Origin: an uncultured Odoribacter sp.
Lineage (GTDB): Bacteria > Bacteroidota > Bacteroidia > Bacteroidales > Marinifilaceae
Assembly: GCA_910588375.1 (NCBI GenBank)
Contig: CAJUQA010000019.1
Span: 1-64,000, forward strand
Length of the DNA: 64,000 bases
Direction: 5' to 3'
Part shown: one piece after another, positions 26,234-33,285 of the stretch
Position numbering within the stretch: the first letter of the stretch is position 1
Layout: each line of letters opens with the position of its first letter
Made by a program: the position numbers and the translations under genes
The notes under the pieces: model-generated
Database searches by the model: none
Told to the model about the DNA's origin: nothing
The model's input: only the letters and a program-made list of their open reading frames with translations

Positions 26234-28021
26234 TTATTTTGATTCTCTATTGGAAAGAGTTGCTAATTTGTGCTGATTTGGTAGATTTTCTGCAAATATT
26301 TTTTGTATGTTATTTTCGAAATGCAATATATCTTTAAAACGACATGTTGTTTTTTTGGTGCATTGTTTACAATGGAAACAATTTGAAAAAGAAAAGTTGT
26401 CAAATATTCGTTCAGGCTCTTTTAAATCATTACAAACATTCAGCATTAATTCTGTTCCATAAAGCTTTTCTAAAATATCCGGATAATCTGGACGCCTTTT
26501 GTGCCAAAAAAAGAAATCTCTGACACAATAATAATAAAGTGAGTGCTTTATTGTAGAGTAATTTAAAAATTCTGTCATATAGTGATGTGCCTTTTCTGAA
26601 TTTCCTGTTTTATAATATCCTAAGGCAAGTAATAGAGTACGTGTGATTCGAGAACAGGCACTTGTATCATAAGAAAACAAAGTAATTTCATGCCTTTGGT
26701 CTGTTTCATATTTTTGTAATAAAATAGACAATTCTTTGTTATTCAATGTTTTTAAATGATATTCAGGACGAATTTGATAATTTTCTTTTTGAAGACGGGA
26801 AATCTGGTGGCATACAGGATAAAGGGCAGGATTCGTTTCGGATAATCCGCTAATAAAAATATGATAGGCTGGAAATCCTAAAAATGAATTGTCTCTAATA
26901 TAACATTGACCGTTTTTGGATTGAATAAAATTGAAATAAATGTGTAAATCTTCTTTAAAATTTTTGCCTTGAGAGATAATAGGTAAAGAAGATTTCCACG
27001 ATTCGTTATTAAATAATAATTCGTAGGGGTATTGTCCATTCCCGTCGATGATATTCTTGTTATAATCAGCTTTTAAATCGGGTATAGCCTTGAATGATAC
27101 CGGGGAAAAATGATTTTTAGTTCCTTCAACACCTTGGAAAGTTTCTGTGTAACATCTTTCTAAAGCAATTTCCGGTGAAATGTCTGCTCCTAAACGAAAA
27201 GCATATTTATTGTTTTTTCGGTCTACAAGCAAAAGTCCAATAACAGGAAATCCCTCTCCTAAAGAACAATCTCTGATTTCAAAAGTAATATTTTGTTGTT
27301 GTTGTAATTTTTGTAAACATTCTAAGATAGGAGTATCAGCAAAGTAACTATTGGGTATAATAGGGGGAGTCAGGCGATTAATATAAAGTCGTTGAAGGAC
27401 ATAACGTTCAAAAATCTCATTTATTCCCTGCAATATTGCTTCTTCCGGAACATTTCCTGCACACATGCCAGTGGAACCTGTAGCCTGACGAAAAAGTTCA
27501 AATGGAACTAATTCTACCCGGTGTTGCATAATGTTATAATAAGGAGCCTCTAATACAGTATAGGTTTGTTCTTCTGTCTCTTTTGCTATACATGTTTTAT
27601 AACTTGGTATAAATTTAAGCACATATTCTATAAAATCAGCTTTTGTTTTAAATATGCAGATTTGTTCATCCGGATAAAAACGGAAGCTTAATTTTATACT
27701 ATTTTTTTCCATATATTTTTTTAATGGTATTATGGAAGAATAAGGACTGGCATATTTTACATCTCGGAATGCAAATAAGCGATTTTCGATACGTTCCATC
27801 AATTCTCCGTAAGCACTTGCTAAAGCATATGCAGGTGTCATACCTTTGCCGTTGCAACCTTCATTCAGAGCATGTAATTCATTCTCTACAGTAACCCGAC
27901 AAGAATAATAAAGTGTGTCATAAGAAAAATGTTTTTCTGTTGTCAGGATTCCGTTTTTTAATAGTAAATTACGGATGCGGGTAATTGTTTTTTCAGGAAG
28001 AGTGGCTTTATATGGTTTCAT
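26234..28021 (-). CDS. YcaO family protein with C-terminal cysteine cluster (RiPP maturation)
   Basis: A 595-residue protein. The N-terminal two thirds carry YcaO features: GKG at residues 58-60 followed by the helix ASAYGELMERIENR with Glu73 and Glu76 (ATP/Mg-binding pattern), and a further Gly/Glu-rich region. YcaO proteins use ATP to activate backbone amides for azoline, thioamide or amidine formation. The C-terminus is unusual: C548-x2-C551-x2-C554-x5-C560 looks like a metal or Fe-S site, and there is no Pro-rich PxPxP tail typical of azoline cyclodehydratases. The start ATG at 28021 overlaps the radical SAM gene by 14 bases. No E1-like partner or dehydrogenase gene is present. Confidence 0.85.
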   Translation of the reverse strand: MKPYKATLPEKTITRIRNLLLKNGILTTEKHFSYDTLYYSCRVTVENELHALNEGCNGKGMTPAYALASAYGELMERIENRLFAFRDVKYASPYSSIIPLKKYMEKNSIKLSFRFYPDEQICIFKTKADFIEYVLKFIPSYKTCIAKETEEQTYTVLEAPYYNIMQHRVELVPFELFRQATGSTGMCAGNVPEEAILQGINEIFERYVLQRLYINRLTPPIIPNSYFADTPILECLQKLQQQQNITFEIRDCSLGEGFPVIGLLLVDRKNNKYAFRLGADISPEIALERCYTETFQGVEGTKNHFSPVSFKAIPDLKADYNKNIIDGNGQYPYELLFNNESWKSSLPIISQGKNFKEDLHIYFNFIQSKNGQCYIRDNSFLGFPAYHIFISGLSETNPALYPVCHQISRLQKENYQIRPEYHLKTLNNKELSILLQKYETDQRHEITLFSYDTSACSRITRTLLLALGYYKTGNSEKAHHYMTEFLNYSTIKHSLYYYCVRDFFFWHKRRPDYPDILEKLYGTELMLNVCNDLKEPERIFDNFSFSNCFHCKQCTKKTTCRFKDILHFENNIQKIFAENLPNQHKLATLSNRESK

Positions 28022-29147
28022 ACGGCATATCATGGAACATTTCATAACATTTTAAAGCGCCTTTTAGCATAAGTATTTGTTCTCCATCGAGCTTTTCTTT
28101 ACGTTGCATCAGATATTTTATAAGAAAAGCGCTGACAACCTTGGCTTCTGCCAGAAACATTCGGCAAGCGGTTTTATCACGTTTGGAAATATCACCACGA
28201 TAGTTGTAATTAAATCCGTAGCAGGTTCGGCATATTTTCAGGATTTTGCATTCCATACATTCCGGGGGAATCAGTTTGACATGGTTATTAAAATCCATTG
28301 TTTTTAAATCCTCTGTAATATCTTTTCCATGTACAAGAGGTACAAACATGTGGCACGGGTATTTCTTACCGTCAATATCGTAAGCACACATAGTTGTTCC
28401 TGTTCCACAGTTTTTAAGGGGAAGTTTTCCTAAATGTTCATCCAGCAATTCTCCATATAACCGATAGAAAATAGGAGCCGGCATTATATTCGGATGAGAT
28501 AGATAATAATCGGCGATTTTTTCTAATTCCTGTTTATAAATCACTTCATCCCCCTGTTTCCATGGATTACCGACAGCCAAAGCACCCGAAACACGATAGC
28601 CTTTTTCTAATAAGTATATCATATTTTCAGCAAAATGAGGCAGAGAATAATCAGAAACTGTCATTTTCAGATATTGTTCCGGCCAATTGTGTGCGACAAA
28701 ATCGATAGGTAGTTCTCCCGTATGGCATCCCCTGTTACCGGCTTGGGTGTCTTCTTTTCCATCGACGGATAAAATCAATTCGATAAAATTTTTATGTTGT
28801 ATAAACCATTCTTTTTTATCGTCAGAAAGAAGAGTTCCGTTTGTTGTTACGGAAAAATAATAGTTTTCCGGATAATTTTGAGCAATAGTCCATTCTACCA
28901 ATTCTCGAAGTAAAGCAAATTCTAAAAGGGGCTCACCTCCGAAAAGATCGAATTTTATATAGTCTGTTTCCGGATGAAAACGTAAATCTTCCATTTCCTG
29001 CCGGACTATCGAACAGGCTGTGTCAAAAGACATTTTTTTATTGCTTTTATGTTTTTCAAAACAATAAACGCAATTTAAATTACAGGCATGTGTTAAAATC
29101 ATGGCAACAACACGCCCTTTTTTCTTTTTTTTTGTTGAAAGCATCAT
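28008..29147 (-). CDS. Radical SAM/SPASM peptide-maturation enzyme
   Basis: A 379-residue radical SAM enzyme. The SAM-cluster motif is C22-x3-C26-x2-C29 (CNLNCVYC), with GGEP at residues 70-73. The C-terminal SPASM region has Cys247, 254, 265, 297, 300, 306, 309 and 328, enough for two auxiliary Fe-S clusters. SPASM enzymes commonly install thioether, C-C or epimer modifications on ribosomal peptides. It lies 56 bases after the precursor gene and overlaps the YcaO gene. A lysine-rich start (STKKKKKGR) precedes the core; no leader-binding RRE domain is evident at the N-terminus. The chemistry is not deducible. Confidence 0.9.
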   Translation of the reverse strand: MMLSTKKKKKGRVVAMILTHACNLNCVYCFEKHKSNKKMSFDTACSIVRQEMEDLRFHPETDYIKFDLFGGEPLLEFALLRELVEWTIAQNYPENYYFSVTTNGTLLSDDKKEWFIQHKNFIELILSVDGKEDTQAGNRGCHTGELPIDFVAHNWPEQYLKMTVSDYSLPHFAENMIYLLEKGYRVSGALAVGNPWKQGDEVIYKQELEKIADYYLSHPNIMPAPIFYRLYGELLDEHLGKLPLKNCGTGTTMCAYDIDGKKYPCHMFVPLVHGKDITEDLKTMDFNNHVKLIPPECMECKILKICRTCYGFNYNYRGDISKRDKTACRMFLAEAKVVSAFLIKYLMQRKEKLDGEQILMLKGALKCYEMFHDMPYETI

Positions 29148-29162
29148 GTATTAATTTAATGA

Positions 29163-29184
29163 AGAGGCAGGAAAATCTGCCCCT
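29163..29184 (-). promoter_or_regulatory. Hairpin between precursor and radical SAM genes
   Basis: AGAGGCAG and CTGCCCCT can pair over 8 positions (one G-U) around a 6-base loop, in the 56-base gap after the precursor stop. It lacks a T tract, so it is more likely a partial attenuator or mRNA stabiliser than a full stop. Such elements often keep RiPP precursor transcript above enzyme transcript. Confidence 0.4.
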
Positions 29185-29203
29185 TCTGGTTACTGTGGGA
29201 GAA

Positions 29204-29344
29204 TCAGCCAACAATGCCGGAACATCCCATTCCGCAAAAACTGCAACTGGCAGAAATCACATCGTTTTCTACCTCTCGTGCAGTTCTGGCGTTTGCTTCA
29301 ACCATTTCCATGGCTTCTTGCAATAAAGATTCATCTACTTTCAT
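29204..29344 (-). CDS. Candidate RiPP precursor peptide, 46 residues
   Basis: A short frame between the radical SAM gene and the next upstream gene. It begins MKVDESLLQEAMEMVEANAR, an acidic, Ala/Glu-rich leader-like helix, and ends in a small-residue core VISASCSFCGMGCSGIVG with Cys34, Cys37 and Cys41 and a Gly-rich tail. A strong ribosome-binding site, AAGGAGG, lies 8-14 bases before the ATG, which is rare in this phylum and supports real translation. Position (first gene before a SPASM radical SAM enzyme and a YcaO protein) and composition both fit a modified peptide. No family match is claimed, and no transporter or leader peptidase is adjacent. Confidence 0.82.
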   Translation of the reverse strand: MKVDESLLQEAMEMVEANARTAREVENDVISASCSFCGMGCSGIVG

Positions 29345-29378
29345 AATAAATCCTCCTTATTTAGTTAATATTAAATAG

Positions 29379-29397
29379 AACAGGCTTCATGCCTGTT
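29379..29397 (-). terminator. Small hairpin before the RiPP precursor
   Basis: AACAGGC and GCCTGTT form a 7-bp stem with a 5-base loop. Read leftwards it ends the upstream operon (stop at 29437) and is followed by CTATTT, a weak U tract, so termination may be partial and some read-through into the precursor gene is possible. Confidence 0.45.
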
Positions 29398-29436
29398 TTG
29401 CTTTGTTTTATTTGAATTGAATCTTCATTTATAAAT

Positions 29437-30132
29437 TCATACCTGTAATCCATATCTTGTGGTAAGCCTAAAACCTTCATTACAGGCCTCGAACCAAGTT
29501 TTTGTTTCGTCGGAAGAAACATGAATGTAACTGCCGTAATTTGTTCGTTCGTTTCTATTCCAATAACCTACAAACATATCACGGCGTTTGTCTCCTTCTG
29601 AATCCTTTTCTATAGCCCAATGATAACACCCGATCCCTTGCTTATTCTCATTACAATCTACCTGACCGATATAAAAATCTCCACCGGAATATTCAATGAA
29701 TTCAAGTTCGTTGCTATTCATATTCAATAACTCTCTAAGGGGTGCAAGAATAGTGTCTTTATAATAATCATCTACTCGGTATATATTTGGCCAATCATCG
29801 CTCTGATAAAACTTATTTTCAAAATAGTTAAGATAACCTTCTAAATATTGACGAATAGTTTCTTTGCTTAAAGAAAAATCCCATTTGATTTTATTTGGAG
29901 ATGATGTGGCGGGTTTATTCTTTTCAGATGTTTGGTTCGAATCATTTTTATCTTCAGAGAATCCTATAAACTTACTAATAAGAGTTGCTCCTATAATAAA
30001 AAATATTACGCCAATCCACCATGTTGTAGCAATACCGATAGCAATGCAGATAAGCAATAAAAGCAAACTGGAAATTTCATCTTTTTTCATGATAGATTCT
30101 TTATTAAACAAGGGCTTTGCAGATTTCGTCAT
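29437..30132 (-). CDS. Membrane protein with MORN-like repeats
   Basis: A 231-residue protein. A short polar start is followed by two close transmembrane helices (about residues 22-55), a Ser/Asn/Lys-rich linker, and a soluble domain. Within it, GDFYIGQVDCNENKQGIGCYHW and FVGYWNRNERTNYGSYIH have the spacing of MORN repeats, linking it to the MORN gene two kilobases upstream. An internal ATG at 30090 (217 residues) is an alternative start. The ATG at 30132 is two bases after the upstream stop, favouring translational coupling. The DNA for its first residues (GCAAAGCCCTTGTTTAATAA) resembles a repeat seen twice elsewhere in this operon. Function unknown. Confidence 0.75.
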   Translation of the reverse strand: MTKSAKPLFNKESIMKKDEISSLLLLLICIAIGIATTWWIGVIFFIIGATLISKFIGFSEDKNDSNQTSEKNKPATSSPNKIKWDFSLSKETIRQYLEGYLNYFENKFYQSDDWPNIYRVDDYYKDTILAPLRELLNMNSNELEFIEYSGGDFYIGQVDCNENKQGIGCYHWAIEKDSEGDKRRDMFVGYWNRNERTNYGSYIHVSSDETKTWFEACNEGFRLTTRYGLQV

Positions 30133-30134
30133 TA

Positions 30135-30731
30135 TTATTTCAAAATTGTCAGATATTTAATGCTTATATAGCCATTCCGGCCATTAAAGCGAATTTGTGC
30201 AAAACCGTTGTTGATCCCATAAACATATACTATATCATTTCGTTTGATTGTTCCTAATTTCGTACCATTTCCGGATGGAGAAGATCTGACATTCAAAACA
30301 TTTGCAGTGCATCGATATCGGCTTGCCTGTGGTGTGGCGTATTCCGTTCTTGTCTTTGCTGTTGAAGAACTTGATTTTGAATCAACCATATTATATATTA
30401 TACATATGACAAGAAAACAGACTACACAAAGACCTATTATCCCCTTAATTCGATCTGTCCCTACATCTTCTCTACTACTTATGACATTGCACTGTTCATC
30501 GTACTCAGTTATTGTTCCCGGTCCACCATTTTTAATAAGATCAATACACTGCCAGACGTAAATACCCGATCCGATGATGACCCCTCCATACCAGCCGAAA
30601 CTGAAACTACCACCGAATATCCATGTTATGACCCCGCCAATCAGACCAATTCCGACAGCACCTGCAGCTCCTTGCCAAAAACCTACGGCGGAAAGAATAA
30701 CGATAATAATAAGAATGATAATAATGTTCAT
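30135..30731 (-). CDS. Membrane protein with C-terminal bacterial SH3 domain
   Basis: A 198-residue protein. Two or three glycine-rich hydrophobic segments (about residues 1-60) and a further helix near 98-117 anchor it. After a Ser/Thr linker, residues about 137-198 form an SH3_3 domain (TANVLNVRSSPSGNGTKLGTIKRND...YVYGINNGFAQIRFNGRNGYISIKYL). Bacterial SH3 domains bind peptidoglycan or peptides, often outside the membrane. It lies 11 bases after the zinc-ribbon gene and two before the MORN-like membrane protein gene. Function unknown. Confidence 0.8.
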   Translation of the reverse strand: MNIIIILIIIVILSAVGFWQGAAGAVGIGLIGGVITWIFGGSFSFGWYGGVIIGSGIYVWQCIDLIKNGGPGTITEYDEQCNVISSREDVGTDRIKGIIGLCVVCFLVICIIYNMVDSKSSSSTAKTRTEYATPQASRYRCTANVLNVRSSPSGNGTKLGTIKRNDIVYVYGINNGFAQIRFNGRNGYISIKYLTILK

Positions 30732-30742
30732 GACTTTCGATT

Positions 30743-30997
30743 TTAATCATATATCCAACCACATTCAGGACACTGTGGCACATAAACGCCATATTCATTT
30801 TGTTCTACACTTGTCATAGGTATTTTACATCTGTGGCATACAGGAGGATTATCATAAACTCCTAAATAATGGCAAGAAGAACACCACTGAACACTAAATC
30901 TGCCTGTTTTGCTATCAACGATACTTATTTGCTCCTTCAAAGAATGCTTGCCACAATATTTACATTCTCGTCCTAAGAATATGCTTAAAATTCCCAT
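30743..30997 (-). CDS. Small zinc-ribbon protein
   Basis: An 84-residue protein with four CxxC pairs: CKYC near residue 12, CSSC near 39, CHRC near 54 and CPEC near 75. It should hold two zinc ions as tandem ribbons. No signal peptide or membrane helix is present. Zinc ribbons of this type mediate protein or nucleic-acid contacts. It is separated by 132 bases from the tiny hydrophobic gene upstream, the largest gap inside the operon. No specific family is recognised. Confidence 0.8.
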   Translation of the reverse strand: MGILSIFLGRECKYCGKHSLKEQISIVDSKTGRFSVQWCSSCHYLGVYDNPPVCHRCKIPMTSVEQNEYGVYVPQCPECGWIYD

Positions 30998-31129
30998 AGT
31001 TCTGAATTTTAATAATTTGTTTGATGATATAGATAAATCTCGAAAAATAGAGTCTGCCCGACTTACTTGTCAAACAGACTTCAGCGAAACATCAGTCGTT
31101 TTTATTAAACAAGGCTTTAATGCCCTTAC

Positions 31130-31249
31130 CTATAAATTGAAAATTCCGGAAATTGTCCAAACGCATAGTTTGAAAAGCATTTTGAAAATCCAGCCGAATA
31201 GTTCCACTATCCAGCCCAACATTGTTTCTATAATGTCTCCTTGTGCCAT
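31130..31249 (-). CDS. Tiny hydrophobic protein, probably truncated by a one-base deletion
   Basis: A 39-residue frame starting MAQGDIIETMLGW, then an aromatic-rich hydrophobic helix (IVELFGWIFKMLFKLCVW), ending SGIFNL and a TAG. Its start resembles that of the neighbouring MORN protein (MTQGD). After the stop, another frame continues GKGIKALFNKND and stops. This matches the MORN protein segment SKGIKALFNKNN, so one missing base at about 31127-31131 would explain the early stop. A full form of about 53 residues is likely ancestral. It is too short for standard gene finders. A membrane-active or membrane-anchoring role is only an inference. Confidence 0.6.
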   Translation of the reverse strand: MAQGDIIETMLGWIVELFGWIFKMLFKLCVWTISGIFNL

Positions 31250-31267
31250 AATTTTGTATTTTATTAT

Positions 31268-31903
31268 TTATTCAACTTCTTTGGCATTTTCCCATAACCC
31301 CTCTCTTACCGTTCCATCGGCATATTTCATTATTCCGTATCCATGTGGTCCTTCGTCATTCCATCCTCCTTCATAGACCTCACCATCTGGGAATGTGACT
31401 TTCCCTTTTCCTACGTGGTGTCCGTTTTCGTATTCCCCTTCTTCAATCAGTCCGTTAGCACGTTTACATATACCGTATCCATGTTTTCCTTTGTCATTCC
31501 ATCCTCCTTCATAAGCCTCGCCATTCGGGAATGTAATTTTCCCTTTTCCTACGCGGTGGCCGTTTTCGTATTGTCCTTCTTCAGTTAATCCATTAGTACA
31601 TTTACATATACCGTATCCATGCATTCCTTTATCATTCCATTCTCCTTCATAGACATTGCCATCCGGCCATATAATTTTTCCTTTTCCTACGTGGTGATCA
31701 TTTTCGTATTGTCCTTCTTCAATCAGTCCGTCAGCACGTTTATATACACCATATCCATGTTTTCCTTTGTCGTTCCATCCACCTTCATAACTATCTCCAT
31801 TGGGCAAACGGTGGACGACTTTTTTAATTTCTGTATCTTTATTGTTTTTATTAAACAAGGCTTTTATGCCCTTACTTAATAAATTGAAATCTCCTTGTGT
31901 CAT
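31268..31903 (-). CDS. MORN repeat protein
   Basis: A 211-residue protein made almost entirely of MORN repeats. After the N-terminus MTQGDFNLLSKGIKALFNKN, units of the form G-x-x-Y-E-G-G/E-W-N-D-K-G-x-H-G-Y-G recur about every 46 residues (roughly 40, 86, 132 and 178), each paired with a shorter EEGQYENGHHVGKG-type unit. At DNA level this is a 138-bp tandem repeat prone to slippage. MORN repeats mediate lipid or protein binding. No signal peptide. It lies 17 bases from the DUF6261 gene, and both proteins end in KEVE. Confidence 0.9.
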   Translation of the reverse strand: MTQGDFNLLSKGIKALFNKNNKDTEIKKVVHRLPNGDSYEGGWNDKGKHGYGVYKRADGLIEEGQYENDHHVGKGKIIWPDGNVYEGEWNDKGMHGYGICKCTNGLTEEGQYENGHRVGKGKITFPNGEAYEGGWNDKGKHGYGICKRANGLIEEGEYENGHHVGKGKVTFPDGEVYEGGWNDEGPHGYGIMKYADGTVREGLWENAKEVE

Positions 31904-31920
31904 AATTTTGTATTTATTAT

Positions 31921-32658
31921 TTATTCAACCTCTTTGTCATTTTTTTCGTCCTCTTTTTTGCGGGGACCGCGGCGGGCGACTTGGTCGCGGGCATAAGTGA
32001 CGGCTTCATTGATTTTGGAGCAAAGGTTTGTGTAGTTTTCTGCTCCATAAACAATGGTATAGGCATTGATGAGCGTAGCCAAATTTTGGAACAATTCCTG
32101 CATCGCTTGGCGGGTTTGTTTTACTTGGCCGGAAAGTTTTGTTGAATTGTCGGTTTCGCGATTGATAAACAAGCGGTCGAATTCTGCGGCCGCGCTCTTA
32201 AGAATGGTCAGCCATTCGTCGAGATGCAACAGGGTGATGAGGGCTTTATTGCCGGTTGTTTCCAAGTCTCCCAATAGATTTACCAGAACACCGGATTCTT
32301 CCAAATAAGGCAATCGGTCGATGGACTTACCGTATTTTTCGATTACGGATTGCAATTTCAAGGCCGCATCGGCTTTCTCTGTATCCGGATAAACGGTATA
32401 GGATTTGATGATATTAAGTAGAGAACGTAAGGCATTGTCGCGTTTCTTGTCGGCATCGCTCAATTTGGCGGATAATATATTGCCTCGTTCGAGCACCAAT
32501 ACATCGTCGTATGTTTTCAGTTTTTCTTCAAATACTTTTGAAAAGTCGGCCAATTTGAGTTCTTCCAAATTTTCATTTTTTAAATAAATCAGCACGTTTG
32601 ACATTACTTGGAAATGTTCCAAGTTGCGTAACATCGTTAAGTTGGTTGAAGTAATCAT
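31921..32658 (-). CDS. DUF6261 family protein
   Basis: A 245-residue, all-helical soluble protein. The N-terminus (LRNLEHFQVMSNVLIYL), the central LSDADKKRDNALRSL and the C-terminal TYARDQVARRGPRKK fit the Bacteroidales family DUF6261, for which no function is known. It is the first gene of the leftward operon ending at 29437. No TAnnTTTG box facing it lies in the 287 bases between its ATG and the inverted repeat at 32946, so its promoter may be the invertible one. Confidence 0.8.
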   Translation of the reverse strand: MITSTNLTMLRNLEHFQVMSNVLIYLKNENLEELKLADFSKVFEEKLKTYDDVLVLERGNILSAKLSDADKKRDNALRSLLNIIKSYTVYPDTEKADAALKLQSVIEKYGKSIDRLPYLEESGVLVNLLGDLETTGNKALITLLHLDEWLTILKSAAAEFDRLFINRETDNSTKLSGQVKQTRQAMQELFQNLATLINAYTIVYGAENYTNLCSKINEAVTYARDQVARRGPRKKEDEKNDKEVE

Positions 32659-32945
32659 AATTTTATATTTAAAGTTAGTACTCTGTCATTGGAATGTTGA
32701 CTCCTAAAATTGAAACATTTTGCGGCAGCTTATCAATTCGCTTGTTTGGGTCCATGTAATTTGCAGGGAGATATTTTTGCCTGTTTTTTCTTTCTTGCAT
32801 TTTGCAGCAAGAAAAAAATGGCTTAAAATTTTATCCTGCAATTGGCTACACACTTTTTTCCGTTGTTTTCACATTGCTGCAATTTATTCCATGCACATTT
32901 TTTTCTTGTTCATTCGCAATCTATTGTTTGCTTCTTATTTGAGAC
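32659..32945. other. AT-rich leader region between the invertible segment and the DUF6261 operon
   Basis: No convincing gene: an 82-residue plus-strand frame here has no recognisable features. A short inverted repeat TTCTTGC/GCAAGAA sits at about 32790-32820. On the minus strand no TAnnTTTG sequence occurs, because CAAA is absent from the plus strand of this stretch. It probably forms the 5' untranslated leader of the operon when the upstream promoter faces it. Confidence 0.5.
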
Positions 32946-32966
32946 ACCTGCCTACTAAGCAGGTAT
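32946..32966 (+). repeat. Left inverted repeat of invertible segment (IR-L)
   Basis: ACCTGCCTACTAAGCAGGT plus AT, 21 bases, is the exact reverse complement of 33219-33239. The site itself has 6-bp arms ACCTGC/GCAGGT around an asymmetric 7-base centre CTACTAA, the layout of a site-specific recombinase core. Confidence 0.85.
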
Positions 32967-33218
32967 AATCTTAATCATCCCTTAGGTTTTTATATATTTT
33001 TGCTTGTATATATTGAATATGATTTTATATTTTAAATCGCATAGTATAAGTATTTTAAAAAACAATAATTGTTTCATTTGGTTATTTCTAAATTTCCTCT
33101 TATACTTGCAGACGTATTTATTTGTGCGGAAAATATTTGTTAAAAAAGCGATTTTTACATATTCAATTTATTTAATGCACTAATTAATAATTTGATTATT
33201 AATTTCTTATTGATAATA
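32967..33218. mobile_element. Putative invertible promoter segment, 252 bp
   Basis: Very AT-rich DNA bounded by perfect 21-bp inverted repeats. It contains no gene but one good promoter candidate (33077-33108), which reads rightwards, towards the 3' end of the protease gene. Inversion would aim it leftwards at the DUF6261 operon. No recombinase gene is in the window, so any invertase acts from elsewhere. A small non-autonomous element (MITE) with terminal repeats is the main alternative; only a 2-bp possible target duplication (AC) is seen. Confidence 0.7.
33077..33108 (+). promoter_or_regulatory. Promoter candidate inside the invertible segment
   Basis: TTTG at 33077-33080, a 20-base spacer, and TATACTTG at 33101-33108 match TTTG-N19-21-TAnnTTTG with one mismatch. 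It points away from the operon to its left in the orientation sequenced. Confidence 0.6.
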
Positions 33219-33239
33219 ATACCTGCTTAGTAGGCAGGT
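33219..33239 (-). repeat. Right inverted repeat of invertible segment (IR-R)
   Basis: AT plus ACCTGCTTAGTAGGCAGGT, the exact reverse complement of 32946-32966. Identity stops at the outer edge (C versus T), so the repeat unit is sharply defined. Confidence 0.85.
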
Positions 33240-33285
33240 ACCATTTCCAGATAATGGAAATCTCTAATTTTTTAGGTTATTATTA

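Noticed and set aside
31268..31903. 138-bp tandem repeat as a CRISPR-like or intergenic array
   Set aside because: The repeat is in frame and encodes MORN units; it is coding sequence.
32720..32968. 82-residue plus-strand frame ending in the left inverted repeat
   Set aside because: Aromatic, low-complexity translation of an AT-rich leader with no recognisable domain; a chance frame.
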